A stretch of 64,000 nt of DNA from the NCBI RefSeq assembly GCF_025149915.1, contig NZ_CP102278.1:2146501-2210500 (forward strand), read 5' to 3'. The notes under the pieces are model-generated. The model searched no databases and was not told the DNA's origin. It saw nothing but the letters and a program-made list of their open reading frames with translations. Each line of letters begins with the position of its first letter. Within the stretch, counting starts at the first letter, position 1. This stretch comes from Coprococcus eutactus (GTDB lineage Bacteria; Bacillota; Clostridia; Lachnospirales; Lachnospiraceae). This document shows positions 54,633 to 64,000 of the stretch, in pieces. The translations under genes were made by a program, and so were the position numbers.

Positions 54633-56453
54633 TCAGATCACAACTCTGAATTTTTCAATTTTCTTTCTGTCTTTTATAAGCTGCTGCACTTTCGTAATGT
54701 CATTCTCGCTCTCTAGATGCTTCTTTATACTTGCAAGCTTGATCTTCTTCACCACATCAGTTATGGCTCCGCTAATCTCCTCCTCCGTCATGTCTATGGA
54801 CAGATCGGTCTGAAGCATGGATGCCACTAGTCTCTGCTCCTCCACATCCTGAAACGTGTTAACTACGATAGCAGGCTCCACCTTGTGCTGCTCCCGGTAC
54901 TGGGAAAACAGCTTCTCAGCAACAGTCCTGAAAACCCCCGGATCAAAGTCCTCCTCGCTTATAACACCGTCAAGCTTTTCAAAAAGCGATGGCTCATTGA
55001 CAAGCCATGTAAGCAGCAGTCTAGCTGTTTTATTTTCCCCGACATCTCTGCCCTGTCTTCCATGTGATGCTGTCCCGCTGCCGGTTCCCGAATCAGGGTT
55101 CGTCGTCTGTTCCTCAAGCCGGCGCTCCTCTCTCTCCACAACATCTGGTTTTGGGGTTCCCGCCACTCCATAGTCGTGAACCTTCTCCGCAAGAGCGTCC
55201 CTGTTTATCACATAAGCACGTGCTATTGCATCTATATAATTATTGCGTTCAAGCGGATCTTCTATATATGAAATCTCTTTCGCCACCTGATTCTGGAACT
55301 TGGTGCGCTCCCCAGGATCGCTCTGGTCATACTCCTCAGAATATATCCTGGCAAGGAACATCATTCCACTCTCCGCTTTCTTTATCCGATCCTCAAATGC
55401 CTCGCTGCCAAGATTTCGTATAAACTCATCCGGATCCTTGTACGGACGCATATTTATAACTCTCGCACCGACTCCGACCTCACGGAGTATTGCAATGACC
55501 TTCTTTGTAGCCGCAACGCCTGCGCCATCACTGTCATATGCCAGATACACCTCGTCGGCATATCTCTTGATTATATTGGCATGTCCAAATGTAAACGCAG
55601 TTCCGAGGGACGCCACCGCATTGTCAAATCCCGCCTGATGCATAGATATGACATCCATATATCCCTCACAGCATATAAATCCCTTTCTCCGGCTCCGCCT
55701 TGCAATATTCATGGCAAACAGCGTATGACTCTTGTCAAAAACCGCAGTGTCACTGGTGTTGATGTACTTTGGCTTTCCATCGCCCAGCACACGTCCGCCA
55801 AATGCTATGACCTTGCCATTGATATCCAGTATCGGGATCATGGCTCTGTTCCAGAACTTGTCCACGCCGCCGTCCTTCTCCGTGATATCCACAAGCCCGG
55901 AATTCTTAAGCTGTTCATCTGTATATCCCTTGTTCTTCAGATACCGGTACAGATCATCCCTGTATATATCTGCATATCCAAGGGCAAATCTATTTATAGT
56001 TTCATCCGTGAGACCTCTAGTATCACGGAAGTACTCATAAGCCTTCTCTCCCCGCTGTCCATGCTTCAGTATATAATGGAAATATGCCGCCGCAGTCTTG
56101 TTCATCTCCTTCAGAGCAATCTTGTACTGCTCTCTGGAACGTTCTTGAGCACTCATGGACTTCTCTGGCAGCTGTATGCCAGCCCTCTCGGCAAGCCGCT
56201 CAACCGCCTCCGGGAAATTGAGATTTTCATATTCCATGACAAATGTAAATACATTTCCTCCGACACCGCAGCCGAAACAATGATACATCTGCTTTTCTCT
56301 GTTTACCTTAAAAGATGGAGTCTTTTCGTGATGGAAAGGACAGCAGGCCTCATAGTTGCTTCCCTTCTTCTTCAGGCTCGCATAACTGCCAATGACATCC
56401 ACGATATCATTGCGCGACAAAACCTCGTTTATCACTTCATCCGAATAATACAA
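54633..56453 (-). CDS. dnaG: DNA primase
   Basis: 606 aa starting with a TTG at 56453, set by GAGGAGG seven bases upstream and by the family start [23 protein letters not shown]2 zinc finger (Cys38, His41, Cys59, Cys62), then the catalytic core with TOPRIM motif ([23 protein letters not shown]), followed by a C-terminal helicase-binding domain after a Thr/Gly-rich linker (about 440-470). It makes RNA primers at replication forks. 26 bases upstream of rpoD. Confidence 0.97.
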   Translation of the reverse strand: MYYSDEVINEVLSRNDIVDVIGSYASLKKKGSNYEACCPFHHEKTPSFKVNREKQMYHCFGCGVGGNVFTFVMEYENLNFPEAVERLAERAGIQLPEKSMSAQERSREQYKIALKEMNKTAAAYFHYILKHGQRGEKAYEYFRDTRGLTDETINRFALGYADIYRDDLYRYLKNKGYTDEQLKNSGLVDITEKDGGVDKFWNRAMIPILDINGKVIAFGGRVLGDGKPKYINTSDTAVFDKSHTLFAMNIARRSRRKGFICCEGYMDVISMHQAGFDNAVASLGTAFTFGHANIIKRYADEVYLAYDSDGAGVAATKKVIAILREVGVGARVINMRPYKDPDEFIRNLGSEAFEDRIKKAESGMMFLARIYSEEYDQSDPGERTKFQNQVAKEISYIEDPLERNNYIDAIARAYVINRDALAEKVHDYGVAGTPKPDVVEREERRLEEQTTNPDSGTGSGTASHGRQGRDVGENKTARLLLTWLVNEPSLFEKLDGVISEEDFDPGVFRTVAEKLFSQYREQHKVEPAIVVNTFQDVEEQRLVASMLQTDLSIDMTEEEISGAITDVVKKIKLASIKKHLESENDITKVQQLIKDRKKIEKFRVVI

Positions 56454-56465
56454 TCCGCTTCCTCC

Positions 56466-57470
56466 TCAAACTTTCCAGGACTTAGGTATATATATGCTCT
56501 TGAACATCTCTATAGCATAATTATCCGTCATCCCGGCTATATAGTCACACACAACTGTTTTGGGGTCCTCCCCCATATATATCATCTCAACACATTCATT
56601 GGTAAGTCTGCTTGCATCCTCGCTGAAATATTCATACAGTATCCTGAGCATCTTATCCGCCTTGATCTCTTCGCTCTTCGCTATCGGGTTTGTGTAGAGA
56701 TATGTAAACATGTACTTTCTGAGCTTACCAAGCGCATCGCCTATATCTGGCGACATGCTCACCTGGTCCTTGCCCATACTGGTCTTTATGACATCATGTA
56801 TAAGACAGTTGAGCCTTGTTCTTGTAGTCTTGCCAAGTATATCAGTAATATTCCCAGGAAGATCCTCCTCCTTCAGTATATTGCCCCTTATGGCATCGTC
56901 TATATCGTGGTTTACATAAGCTATCTTGTCCGCAAGTCTGACGCACTGTCCCTCTAGAGTATGCGGAGTGCACGATGTCTTGTGGTTCAGTATTCCGTCC
57001 CTGACTTCCCATGTCAGATTGAGTCCCTCACCTCTGTTTTCAAGGCGCTCAACCACCCTGACACTCTGTACGTTATGACTGAAATTGTTGCCTGCGCATG
57101 ATGCAAGTGTGCGCTCGCCAACATGTCCAAATGGCGTGTGCCCAAGGTCGTGTCCAAGTGCTATCGCCTCAGTGAGATCCTCGTTGAGCCTAAGTGACCT
57201 GGCGATCGTCCTCGCTATCTGTGCCACCTCCAGGGTGTGTGTAAGTCTAGTTCTGTAATGATCATCTCCGGGGGACAAAAATACCTGTGTCTTGTGCTTG
57301 AGCCGTCTGAACGATTTACAATGCAAAATACGATCCCTGTCCCTCTGGTATACCGTTCTCAGATCACACTGTTCCTCCTGCCTGTCGCGCCCCCTTGACT
57401 GGTCACTGAATGATGCATAAGGGCTCAAGATCTGATGTTCCTGTAATTCCTGTTCTTCACGTATTGTCAT
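56466..57470 (-). CDS. dgt: Deoxyguanosinetriphosphate triphosphohydrolase
   Basis: 334 aa HD-domain enzyme. Metal-binding set TRLTHTLEVAQIARTI, ALGHDLGHTPFGHVGE and a later AYVNHDIDDA are complete. It hydrolyses dGTP to deoxyguanosine and triphosphate, or acts on several dNTPs. This is the short Gram-positive type that commonly precedes dnaG-rpoD. It starts the operon dgt-dnaG-rpoD-trmK with the nucleoside kinase behind it. AGGAG is eight bases before the ATG. Confidence 0.95.
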   Translation of the reverse strand: MTIREEQELQEHQILSPYASFSDQSRGRDRQEEQCDLRTVYQRDRDRILHCKSFRRLKHKTQVFLSPGDDHYRTRLTHTLEVAQIARTIARSLRLNEDLTEAIALGHDLGHTPFGHVGERTLASCAGNNFSHNVQSVRVVERLENRGEGLNLTWEVRDGILNHKTSCTPHTLEGQCVRLADKIAYVNHDIDDAIRGNILKEEDLPGNITDILGKTTRTRLNCLIHDVIKTSMGKDQVSMSPDIGDALGKLRKYMFTYLYTNPIAKSEEIKADKMLRILYEYFSEDASRLTNECVEMIYMGEDPKTVVCDYIAGMTDNYAIEMFKSIYIPKSWKV

Positions 57471-57618
57471 AGTTTTCTCCTATCCACATATACAAACAAA
57501 ACCTAACAATATCTCTTACAAATCATATTTTATTAGCCACACATTTTTATTATTCTGTATTTTTTCTCATAATCCTTTTTTTATTTTTCTTTTTTTCAAA
57601 GTTTTTTGAAAAAACTAA

Positions 57619-57673
57619 AAAGTGCACACTCAGACAGCATATTTTTCTCATAGCCTTTATGAATGTACACTTT
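57619..57673 (-). terminator. Probable terminator of the ECF-operon lipoprotein
   Basis: AAAGTGCACA/TGTACACTTT stem with one mismatch (57619-57628, 57664-57673) and a 35-base loop, then TTTAGTTTTTTC on the - strand. Position after the lipoprotein stop supports it, the long loop weakens it. Confidence 0.55.
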
Positions 57674-57697
57674 AATATTTTTTTCAAACACGCAATA

Positions 57698-59119
57698 TCA
57701 ATTTTTGCCAAATCGGGATTTATCCTGCGCAATACCGACCTCGCTTCCATCCCTCGCATCTATCATCACAAGCTGTATAGGATACGAGTCGTCATTGCCT
57801 CTTTCTCTATCAAGCTGAGCAAACACATACACCGGTATCGCCTCATACTCTCCATCGCCGGTCTTTATCCTGAAATATGTAAGTCTCACATCATTAAACT
57901 CCACCTTGTTATATCCGGTGTAATCTGCAAAGTGCTCAGTCATACATTTTTTCAGACTCTCAACAGCTTCATCCCAGCTTATGAGAGAGCCCGCTTCCAC
58001 CGCATCCTCATCTGAATACATCGGCCATGTACATATAAACGAGACAAGCCCGTCGCTGTCAAATGTTATACTGTACTGCGACTTCTCCATATAGTAGTAA
58101 TTATTCGGATCAAAATTACCTTCATCACTCTGATGAGATATGGTGTCTACACCAAATGCTTCAGGCTGATACAGCGGCTGTCCGCTGACTGCTGCCCCAA
58201 AGCTAACTGAATATCCGTTTTTTTCATCCCAACACACCTCCGAACCACCGTTTGCGTCATAGTATCCATATTCCCTGTAGATCTCATTTTCGGAAGTGGC
58301 TGCCGCATCCTTAAACCCCCACTTTGCCATATAATCCATAGTCTTTGTCAAAGCCTCGCTCTGGGAAAGTCCACATTTGTTGTCCTCATCGACCGCCGCC
58401 CATATCGGGGCATTTCTGTTGATGCCGTCAAGTTCCTCGCTGTCATATGTCATATACGACACATATGTTGCCCCAAGCTTCTGCATATCCTCTGGCACTT
58501 CTCTCTCCGTTGCAAGCTGCAGTTCAAATCCCTCATCCGTGGACCAGGACTGGTCAAAGAAATACAATATGTATTCCGTGCCGTCGATCTTACCTATAAA
58601 ATAGTCACTGCCGTAATCAACCGCTGCCCCTTTATTCTCAAATATTGCGTCCTTCTGGGCCTGGCTCACTTCATCTTTGAGATCGTATGGATACTCAAAC
58701 ACTCCATCTTCCTCATCAAATATATTTTTTAATATAGTCTCTCTATCTGCCACGCCGATCTTGCCCATTGTGAATTTTTTCACATACATCCTATCTGCAT
58801 CTGGAATCTTTATCTTGTCCGTCTTTATACATGCCGACTCTACGGTTCCGCAGTTATCCGCAGGAATGTCTATGTCAGCACTTCCCGGTATTCCCAGTGT
58901 TCTCGCAATTCCACTCACACTGTCGTCATTTTCTGTAGTAGCTTCCGTGGTTTCATTTACAGTCGGAGCATCGCTTCCACTGCTGTATTCCTTCACATCA
59001 TCCCCCTCTATAACCGACACATTTGTTCCTGTGCTGTCATCTGCCTTATCTCTACATCCACTGCATGCCAGCACCATGCACAGTGCCGCAGCGCATACCA
59101 TCCATCTTCGCCTCTTCAT
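57698..59119 (-). CDS. Lipoprotein of the ECF operon
   Basis: 473 aa. Signal peptide with lipobox ACSGC, Cys22. A Thr/Ser/Asp-rich linker (25-70) leads to a globular domain of about 400 residues with many aromatic residues; no family I can name with confidence (it resembles DUF6034-type lipoproteins). Located on the extracytoplasmic side. It begins 11 bases after the anti-sigma gene with GGGAGG seven bases before its ATG, so it belongs to the sigma-factor operon and may take part in signal sensing. Confidence 0.8.
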   Translation of the reverse strand: MKRRRWMVCAAALCMVLACSGCRDKADDSTGTNVSVIEGDDVKEYSSGSDAPTVNETTEATTENDDSVSGIARTLGIPGSADIDIPADNCGTVESACIKTDKIKIPDADRMYVKKFTMGKIGVADRETILKNIFDEEDGVFEYPYDLKDEVSQAQKDAIFENKGAAVDYGSDYFIGKIDGTEYILYFFDQSWSTDEGFELQLATEREVPEDMQKLGATYVSYMTYDSEELDGINRNAPIWAAVDEDNKCGLSQSEALTKTMDYMAKWGFKDAAATSENEIYREYGYYDANGGSEVCWDEKNGYSVSFGAAVSGQPLYQPEAFGVDTISHQSDEGNFDPNNYYYMEKSQYSITFDSDGLVSFICTWPMYSDEDAVEAGSLISWDEAVESLKKCMTEHFADYTGYNKVEFNDVRLTYFRIKTGDGEYEAIPVYVFAQLDRERGNDDSYPIQLVMIDARDGSEVGIAQDKSRFGKN

Positions 59120-59130
59120 ATTTATCCTCC

Positions 59131-60747
59131 CTACTTTCCTTCACCAAGGTAAACTGATATATAATCATACTTCTGCGAATATCCATCATCGTTGGATATC
59201 GACATATATGAATCTTCTATCTCACTCTCATCTACAAGGAAATACACCTTCAGATCGTGTTTCTCGCCGTCCCTGTTCATGGTTATTCCTACGTCCACAA
59301 GATCCGCTTTCTGTCCATCGATCTCTGCATATACCGGCGATGCAAATGTCACCGATCTGCTGTTCTGTGCACTCACATCCTCTCCTGAATAAAAATAATT
59401 TGTTGTCACTGGAGGCTGCAGCTCATTGGACTCATCTATCTCTCCTCTGTCCAGGTAGAAAGAAAGTGTATCAACTACCCCATCTTTACTGTATGAAACA
59501 TCACTCTCATATGTCATGTCCACAGTAACAAGCCTAAGACTGCTGTCGTTATAGTCTCCCCAGCCTGCAAATTCATCATCAGATGTCTCTACAAGTCTCC
59601 TGCACCTAAAAGTCTTGAACTTTCCATTTGCGTCCACAAGGCTGCTGTCCAGGCCGCCGAACCAATACACGATGTCCCTTTCCGGTATATCACCGATATT
59701 GTCATTTATCTCTATATCGTTGACTGTCATCTTATATCCTGATCTGAAAAACTGTTCTTTCAGATCCACGCATGAAAATGTATCTTCTTTCAAGGTCGCG
59801 CTGGCTGCTGTATCATCTGTTATTCCAGAATCGTCATATACAAATTCTCCCACAAAAGTCCATTTTGAAGGATCTTCACCTATAGCTTCATTTACCGACA
59901 TTCCCTCGATAACTTTATCCAGATCCTCGTCCGTGATCGCGCGGCCTGCATATATGGTTATGATGATTGATTTCTCTTTTATCGGAATATATACCAGCTT
60001 GTTGAAGGAGTAATCTACACCGCCCCTCTCAAACAGCAGACACTCGTACTCCCCTGCTTTCAAAGTCCTGGCATTTGCAATATCCCTGTTAACCACGTCA
60101 TACGATTCGCCGTCCCACTGGGATGCCGCCACCGATATTCCCATGTCCGGATCCCCATTATCATATTTATCTGCCTCAAAGCGGATCATACCGGCAGGCA
60201 GATAACTGAAATTTATCTCAACATATCTTCCAGCAGGATTTATACTATATGAATAGCCATCACTTCCGACCACGGAATACTCATCTGCAGAATCATATTT
60301 TTCTACAGTCTTTTCCTTCTCAACATCAGTTTTCTCTTCAGCATCGTCACCCATCGTACCAAAGTCTTCCGAGACTTTTTCCTGTGAGGCACCATCCTTA
60401 TTCACCTGTATCGTGCCCGTCGCAGTATGTCCATCCTGACTGACCGTAAATTTGTATATCGTGACAGCAGCATGTATCGACACCGGGATCAAAATCACCG
60501 CAAATATGAGTATCGCAGCCACACGGGCAAACCGTCTAAACTGCCCATATTCTTTTTTTAGTCCCGTCTGGCCTTTTATTGTCTCAGAATCTTTCGTATT
60601 CTCATAATCTTTTATTCCAAGCAGGATCCTCTGTTTTCTGTCCTCATACTCTGCCGAAAATACATGAACACTCTCATTATCCGGATCATTCTGTGTGCTT
60701 TTTTGTGCACTATCCTGTATATATTCCTGCTTTTTCTTATTCTCCAT
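59131..60747 (-). CDS. Membrane-anchored anti-sigma-like protein
   Basis: 538 aa. A cytoplasmic N-terminal part (1-75) with charged helices suits sigma binding. One transmembrane helix (about 77-98, AAILIFAVILIPVSIHAAVT) is followed by a 430-residue extracytoplasmic domain with an acidic/Lys linker (130-155) and beta-rich remainder. This matches anti-sigma organisation of the DUF4179 kind. The start lies inside the sigma gene, with AAGGAG ten bases upstream and an 11-base overlap, so it is translationally coupled. Confidence 0.82.
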   Translation of the reverse strand: MENKKKQEYIQDSAQKSTQNDPDNESVHVFSAEYEDRKQRILLGIKDYENTKDSETIKGQTGLKKEYGQFRRFARVAAILIFAVILIPVSIHAAVTIYKFTVSQDGHTATGTIQVNKDGASQEKVSEDFGTMGDDAEEKTDVEKEKTVEKYDSADEYSVVGSDGYSYSINPAGRYVEINFSYLPAGMIRFEADKYDNGDPDMGISVAASQWDGESYDVVNRDIANARTLKAGEYECLLFERGGVDYSFNKLVYIPIKEKSIIITIYAGRAITDEDLDKVIEGMSVNEAIGEDPSKWTFVGEFVYDDSGITDDTAASATLKEDTFSCVDLKEQFFRSGYKMTVNDIEINDNIGDIPERDIVYWFGGLDSSLVDANGKFKTFRCRRLVETSDDEFAGWGDYNDSSLRLVTVDMTYESDVSYSKDGVVDTLSFYLDRGEIDESNELQPPVTTNYFYSGEDVSAQNSRSVTFASPVYAEIDGQKADLVDVGITMNRDGEKHDLKVYFLVDESEIEDSYMSISNDDGYSQKYDYISVYLGEGK

Positions 60748-61309
60748 ACAGCATCATCTCCTTCACAAGTAATTTGTGTGCCCGGCTGACAGCTCTCTCA
60801 TACTTCTTTCTCACAGCAGATTCCGACATATTCATGATCGCCGCCGTCTCCCTCACACTGAGCTGCCGCTCCGCTCTGAACCTTATCACCAGTGCATCGT
60901 CATCCGAGAGCTTCCCCATCACAGCATCCAGGATCTGTCTGTTCTCAACAGTCTCGGTCATATCACTCTGTCCGACAGAACCGCCACCCTGCCAGATCAT
61001 ATTTTCAAAGACATCAGCTGATTCGGAATCTCCTGAAAACGCACACACCTTCTCAGTAGCTTTTTTGTTCTTTCTGTACATATCTATGGCAATACTTTTT
61101 GCGATCCTGGTTATGTATGCAGCCCTCTTCTCCTCAGACATCCTCCGCACGGTATCTCTGTGTCTGATTATCCGAAGAAAGGTTTCCTGAACCGCCTCCT
61201 CTGCCTGCCATTTATCTCCCAATATGACATTTGACAATCTGAAAATCTTCTGCTCATACATGTTGTAATATTCTTCTATAAGTTCACTGTCTTTTTTATC
61301 TTTATGCAT
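60737..61309 (-). CDS. ECF-type RNA polymerase sigma factor
   Basis: 190 aa from the ATG at 61309 (MHKDKKDSELIEEYYNMYEQ), with GGGAG and an AAGGAA nearby. Region 2 has ILGDKWQAEEAVQETFLRII and region 4 the helix-turn-helix VRETAAIMNMSESAVRKKYER. Partner of the membrane anti-sigma that follows. A TGTCACA/CGTTATAT pair upstream is a candidate autoregulated promoter. The likely signal is envelope stress, by analogy. Confidence 0.93.
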   Translation of the reverse strand: MHKDKKDSELIEEYYNMYEQKIFRLSNVILGDKWQAEEAVQETFLRIIRHRDTVRRMSEEKRAAYITRIAKSIAIDMYRKNKKATEKVCAFSGDSESADVFENMIWQGGGSVGQSDMTETVENRQILDAVMGKLSDDDALVIRFRAERQLSVRETAAIMNMSESAVRKKYERAVSRAHKLLVKEMMLYGE

Positions 61310-61388
61310 GATCTCCCTGTTCCTTTTTCGTGTTCTATCCAAAACACATTTTTGAAATACCATATAGGCATGTCCTTTTGAACGTTCA

Positions 61389-61423
61389 CTATATATAACG
61401 AATAGATTACCACAAATGTGACA
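61389..61423 (-). promoter_or_regulatory. Candidate ECF-dependent promoter
   Basis: TGTCACA (61423-61417), 16-bp spacer and CGTTATATAT (61400-61391) on the - strand. This looks unlike the TTGACA/TATAAT promoters elsewhere in the window and sits about 80 bases before the sigma gene, as expected of an autoregulated ECF promoter. Confidence 0.5.
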
Positions 61424-61481
61424 TCTTTTTTTATTTTGTCCAAACTTTATTCTGATGCTCACACAATTCTTATTCTCACAC

Positions 61482-61536
61482 AAAAAGGACAGTCACATCC
61501 TGCTGTGAAATCCACTGCAAAATATGACTGTCCTTT
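61482..61536 (-). terminator. Terminator of the PrsA-like gene
   Basis: A 12-bp perfect stem (61484-61495 with 61525-61536) with a 29-base loop, then TTTTTGTG on the - strand. Confidence 0.8.
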
Positions 61537-61593
61537 ATTCCCTTAGTTTATTGTGTTTAATTTTTGTTGATCTTTTTTATTCTTTTGTTTATT

Positions 61594-62685
61594 CTACTTC
61601 ATAAGGCCCTGATCGTTCAGATCTGTTGCCATATCCAAAAGGCTGAAATTCTTCCATGTATCATCCTTGTAGACGACACCTCCCTTGTCATCACAGCTAT
61701 CTATCCACTCCTGCTTTGTCTTCTCAAGTTCTGTGTCCACCTGAGATTCCGCGGTTTGGTAAGCGAAGCTCTCTAAAATATCACTGTCATGATCGGTTAA
61801 TACCGCAATGGCATAATATGCATTCTGGGACTCATATACCTCTGTGCACTTGCCTGCTGTGAGTTTGTCCATAACATCGTTCATATCGTCCGAATATCCG
61901 CCCACATAACTCTGTTTCTCCTCTGAATAGCTGTCCACGCCATATTTCTTGGCAACCTCTTTGGCATCTGCACCGCTGTTGATCTCCTTTACGGCTGTCT
62001 CTGCCTTCGACTTCATATCAGCAAGCTCCTTGTCTTCAAGATTTTCATAATTGCCACCGTCATCAGTCATTGGATTGCCATCATCGTCTAGCTTAACCTT
62101 TGGGAATGTTAGATAGTATATCTTCTGAAAATTGTAATCCTTATACTGCTTCTTGATGTCGGCGGTCAGCTTCTTTCCAAGTTCGTTACGTGTGTTTGTC
62201 TCTATCTTGTTCATTATAGAGGTGTCATTGAACACTGAGTCAATCAGCTCATCGCTTATTCCATATTTTTCACGAACTGACTTCGGCACATACGAAGTGA
62301 AATCACTGATCAGTCTGTCTCTGGTATTCTCATCATCTTCCGTGAACTCCATTCCTGCATCCTTAGCTGCATCCCCTGCCATCTTGGTCTCCACGATATT
62401 ATCTATAACCGTCTGCTTGTACTTATCCTCATCATTTTTGATATCATCATACTGAACCGTTCCTGACAGTATCTCAAGTATACTGTGCAGCATGAGTTCA
62501 CCTTTACCTATATTATATTCACCAACAGTCATGACCGCATCACTGCTGTCTGTACCGCTCGCCTCACTCTGTGACTTGCTTTCCGATGCGCTTCCAGTCG
62601 TATCTGATGTACTTCCACATCCTGTCAACATAGACAGTCCAAGTACCACCGCACATATACAGCTTGTCAATCTTAATCTCTTCAT
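61594..62685 (-). CDS. PrsA-like peptidylprolyl isomerase lipoprotein
   Basis: 363 aa. Lipoprotein signal peptide with lipobox LTGC (Cys23), then a Ser/Thr/Asp linker. A SurA/PrsA-type chaperone N-lobe (about 50-170) precedes a parvulin-like domain (about 185-300) with KSKAETAVKEINSGADAKEVAKKYG and the VGGYSD region, where parvulins have a G-x-L-G-x-F-like turn. These extracellular foldases help exported proteins fold. AGAGG is nine bases before the ATG. Catalytic activity cannot be judged; several parvulin core residues look diverged. Confidence 0.82.
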   Translation of the reverse strand: MKRLRLTSCICAVVLGLSMLTGCGSTSDTTGSASESKSQSEASGTDSSDAVMTVGEYNIGKGELMLHSILEILSGTVQYDDIKNDEDKYKQTVIDNIVETKMAGDAAKDAGMEFTEDDENTRDRLISDFTSYVPKSVREKYGISDELIDSVFNDTSIMNKIETNTRNELGKKLTADIKKQYKDYNFQKIYYLTFPKVKLDDDGNPMTDDGGNYENLEDKELADMKSKAETAVKEINSGADAKEVAKKYGVDSYSEEKQSYVGGYSDDMNDVMDKLTAGKCTEVYESQNAYYAIAVLTDHDSDILESFAYQTAESQVDTELEKTKQEWIDSCDDKGGVVYKDDTWKNFSLLDMATDLNDQGLMK

Positions 62686-62825
62686 AATCTACATCCTCTG
62701 AATTCTAGATTTCTCTATTTATTATAAACTGAAATCCATGTGCTACCTAAACCGTAAACCCCCAGTTTCCGAAGCACATGTTCCTCACTTGTTATCGCCC
62801 CTATTCACTATCTCCTTCAAAATAG

Positions 62826-63626
62826 CTACTTAATATTGTCTTTATCGTCCCCGCCTTCATCTTCATCAAGGAGCTCGTCTAGATCATCATCATTGAGATC
62901 CTTTTCATCTAACTTCAGTCTGGTGATATCGACAAGCTGTTTTGTGACCTTGCCCACTGTGCTGTCATCATCTTCCTCATCTGTCTCAACAGCTTCTCCA
63001 TCCGGATTCTCTATCTTATCGTACAGTCTCACTACAACCATGGAACTTGCATACGCAATGACTCCTATAAGTATAATAAGCCATAACACCCATGTGTAAT
63101 AGAGGATCTTATTGTTTGACGCATAGAGCGCTATAGGCAGTACCCATATAAAAAACATATAGAACCATGATCCAAGATTCGCAATACATATCAGAAATGA
63201 GTTCTTTATATAGTTACCTGTCGTGTTCTCATATCTGGCCACCATCGGGAAAAGCATTGGAAGTGTAAAACTGAGGAACACTGCCTCAAGTGCCATAAGT
63301 CCGAGGATCAGTGCGTATCCCAGGCCTCCCATCGAAAACGAAAGTACATATTCCACATACATCGCTGCCAATATGACCAATATGACAAGCCACACCTTGG
63401 TGGCCGGTTTGAAGTTCTTCTTAAATGCAGACCAGTAGCTCTTCCATACCGGTCCCTCCTGATCCTTCACAAGCTTTGTTGTAAAGGCATACATAGCAGT
63501 AGTTGCCGCTCCTATGGTAAAAATGGGAATACTTGTGATTATAAACAAAATATTGATTATAAATAAGTCTCCGAATTTCTCCAGCTTCTGAAATATATTT
63601 GTTTTGATATTTCCATTCTGTGCCAT
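62826..63626 (-). CDS. YesL/DUF624 membrane protein
   Basis: 266 aa. Five or six transmembrane segments in residues 20-210, with the DUF624 opening KLEKFGDLFIINILFIITSIP and TIGAATTAMY. The C-terminal 65 residues are cytoplasmic and very acidic (ETDEEDDDS, DEDEGGDD), an extension beyond the usual YesL length of about 210. YesL genes usually accompany CUT1 sugar ABC transporters, and the upstream gene here is such a permease. Function unknown, possibly an assembly or regulatory partner. GAGGAG five bases before the ATG. Confidence 0.88.
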   Translation of the reverse strand: MAQNGNIKTNIFQKLEKFGDLFIINILFIITSIPIFTIGAATTAMYAFTTKLVKDQEGPVWKSYWSAFKKNFKPATKVWLVILVILAAMYVEYVLSFSMGGLGYALILGLMALEAVFLSFTLPMLFPMVARYENTTGNYIKNSFLICIANLGSWFYMFFIWVLPIALYASNNKILYYTWVLWLIILIGVIAYASSMVVVRLYDKIENPDGEAVETDEEDDDSTVGKVTKQLVDITRLKLDEKDLNDDDLDELLDEDEGGDDKDNIK

Positions 63627-63635
63627 ATGTTCTCC

Positions 63636-63673
63636 TCAAAAAATACAAGGCACACAATTGCTTGTGTACCTTG
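63636..63673 (-). terminator. Terminator after the sugar ABC permease gene
   Basis: CAAGGCACACAA/TTGTGTACCTTG stem with one mismatch (63646-63657, 63662-63673) and a four-base loop, followed by TATTTTTTG on the - strand. It separates the permease from YesL. Confidence 0.8.
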
Positions 63674-63700
63674 TGTGATAAATATTGTATATTGTTGCAA

Positions 63701-64000
63701 TTAACCCTTTACAGCTCCACTTGTCATACCAGCAACGATATTCTTTGCCAGGCACAAGTAAACTATGATAACTGGGAGGATTGAACATGCGATGAACATG
63801 TAAACCTGACCCATATCAAACTTAAGGAAGTCAGCTCCACGAAGAAGTGCTATCAGGATAGGCAATGTCTTCTTGTTGTCTTTCTTAAGAATAAGAGCTG
63901 GTGTGAAGTAGTTATTCCAGCTTGAAACGAATGAGAAGATCGCCTGTACTGCAATAGATGGCTTCATAAGCGGAAGCGCTATCTGATTGAAGATACGGAA
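63701..64000 (-). CDS. CUT1-family sugar ABC transporter permease (MalG-like), C-terminal part
   Basis: The frame is open to the window edge, so only the last 99 codons are present. The visible part carries the end of the EAA loop (FNQIALPLMKPSI), which contacts the ATPase, and two transmembrane helices, ending GLTSGAVKG-like as MGAVKG in the family (here MTSGAVKG). It is the second membrane subunit of an oligosaccharide importer; the substrate-binding protein and first permease would lie upstream, outside the window. Confidence 0.9.
   Translation of the reverse strand, partial: FRIFNQIALPLMKPSIAVQAIFSFVSSWNNYFTPALILKKDNKKTLPILIALLRGADFLKFDMGQVYMFIACSILPVIIVYLCLAKNIVAGMTSGAVKG

Noticed and set aside
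57550..57759. 69-codon Lys-rich - strand frame past the end of the lipoprotein gene
   Set aside because: It overlaps the lipoprotein 3' end in another frame and runs through A/T homopolymers and the terminator hairpin.

Overview
This window looks like chromosomal DNA of a Gram-positive, AT-leaning Clostridia member, most likely a Lachnospiraceae gut bacterium of the Coprococcus/Roseburia kind. The signs are strong GGAGG ribosome binding sites, a T-box leader, an A-type RNase P RNA, tRNAs without encoded CCA, an LtaS-type polymerase, the dgt-dnaG-rpoD-trmK block, an agr quorum-sensing locus, and Lachnospiraceae-type families (DUF4317, YesL). The species assignment is inference. There is no phage, insertion sequence, CRISPR array or rRNA.

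Layout. 1-4.1 kb: an agr-type peptide-signalling locus. Sensor kinase, LytTR regulator and AgrB are on the + strand. A 49-codon AgrD-like precursor, easily missed because of its size and GTG start, lies divergently on the - strand, followed by a small secreted protein and a lipoprotein. A 21-bp tandem repeat with LytTR-site geometry lies between the divergent promoters. 4.2-6.1 kb: typA. 6.7-15.2 kb: a - strand cell-envelope module made of a lipoprotein, an OmpR-type regulator, a kinase with a minimal sensor region, a large FtsX-type permease, an ATPase, a CARDB-like anchored protein and a MacB-type permease. 15.4-18.1 kb: a small Cys-containing protein, a 209-bp foldback element, and aspS behind a T-box leader. 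18.2-28.3 kb: yccF-like, dus, an NSS transporter, a PHP phosphoesterase, a GNAT-signal peptidase I fusion, guaB, an LtaS-like enzyme, tRNA-Gly, an HMA protein and a Fur-family regulator. 28.5-31.6 kb: a second two-component system. 31.9-39.3 kb: DUF4317, CorA, two cation-coupled transporters, shikimate kinase with an Lrp regulator, and an AEC transporter. 39.5-40.3 kb: seven tRNAs. 40.4-46.2 kb: a small acidic membrane protein, pcrA, an SPFH/zinc-ribbon and PspA envelope-stress pair, and a coiled-coil protein. 46.3-50.8 kb: a dikinase-like and amidotransferase pair, a nitroreductase and a cysteine-peptidase-like protein. 51.0-57.5 kb: rnpB, a nucleoside kinase, trmK, rpoD, dnaG and dgt. 57.7-61.3 kb: an ECF sigma, membrane anti-sigma and lipoprotein operon. 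61.6-64 kb: a PrsA-like foldase, YesL and the C-terminal end of a sugar ABC permease.

How the parts fit. Many genes serve envelope sensing and biogenesis: two peptide- or stress-sensing two-component systems, an agr circuit, an ECF/anti-sigma pair, PspA/SPFH, LtaS, signal peptidase and PrsA. A second group is core information processing (typA, aspS, dus, rpoD, dnaG, dgt, trmK, rnpB, pcrA, tRNAs). Most - strand operons end in clear hairpin-plus-U-tract terminators. The most interesting region is the agr locus with its divergent agrD and secreted-protein transcript.
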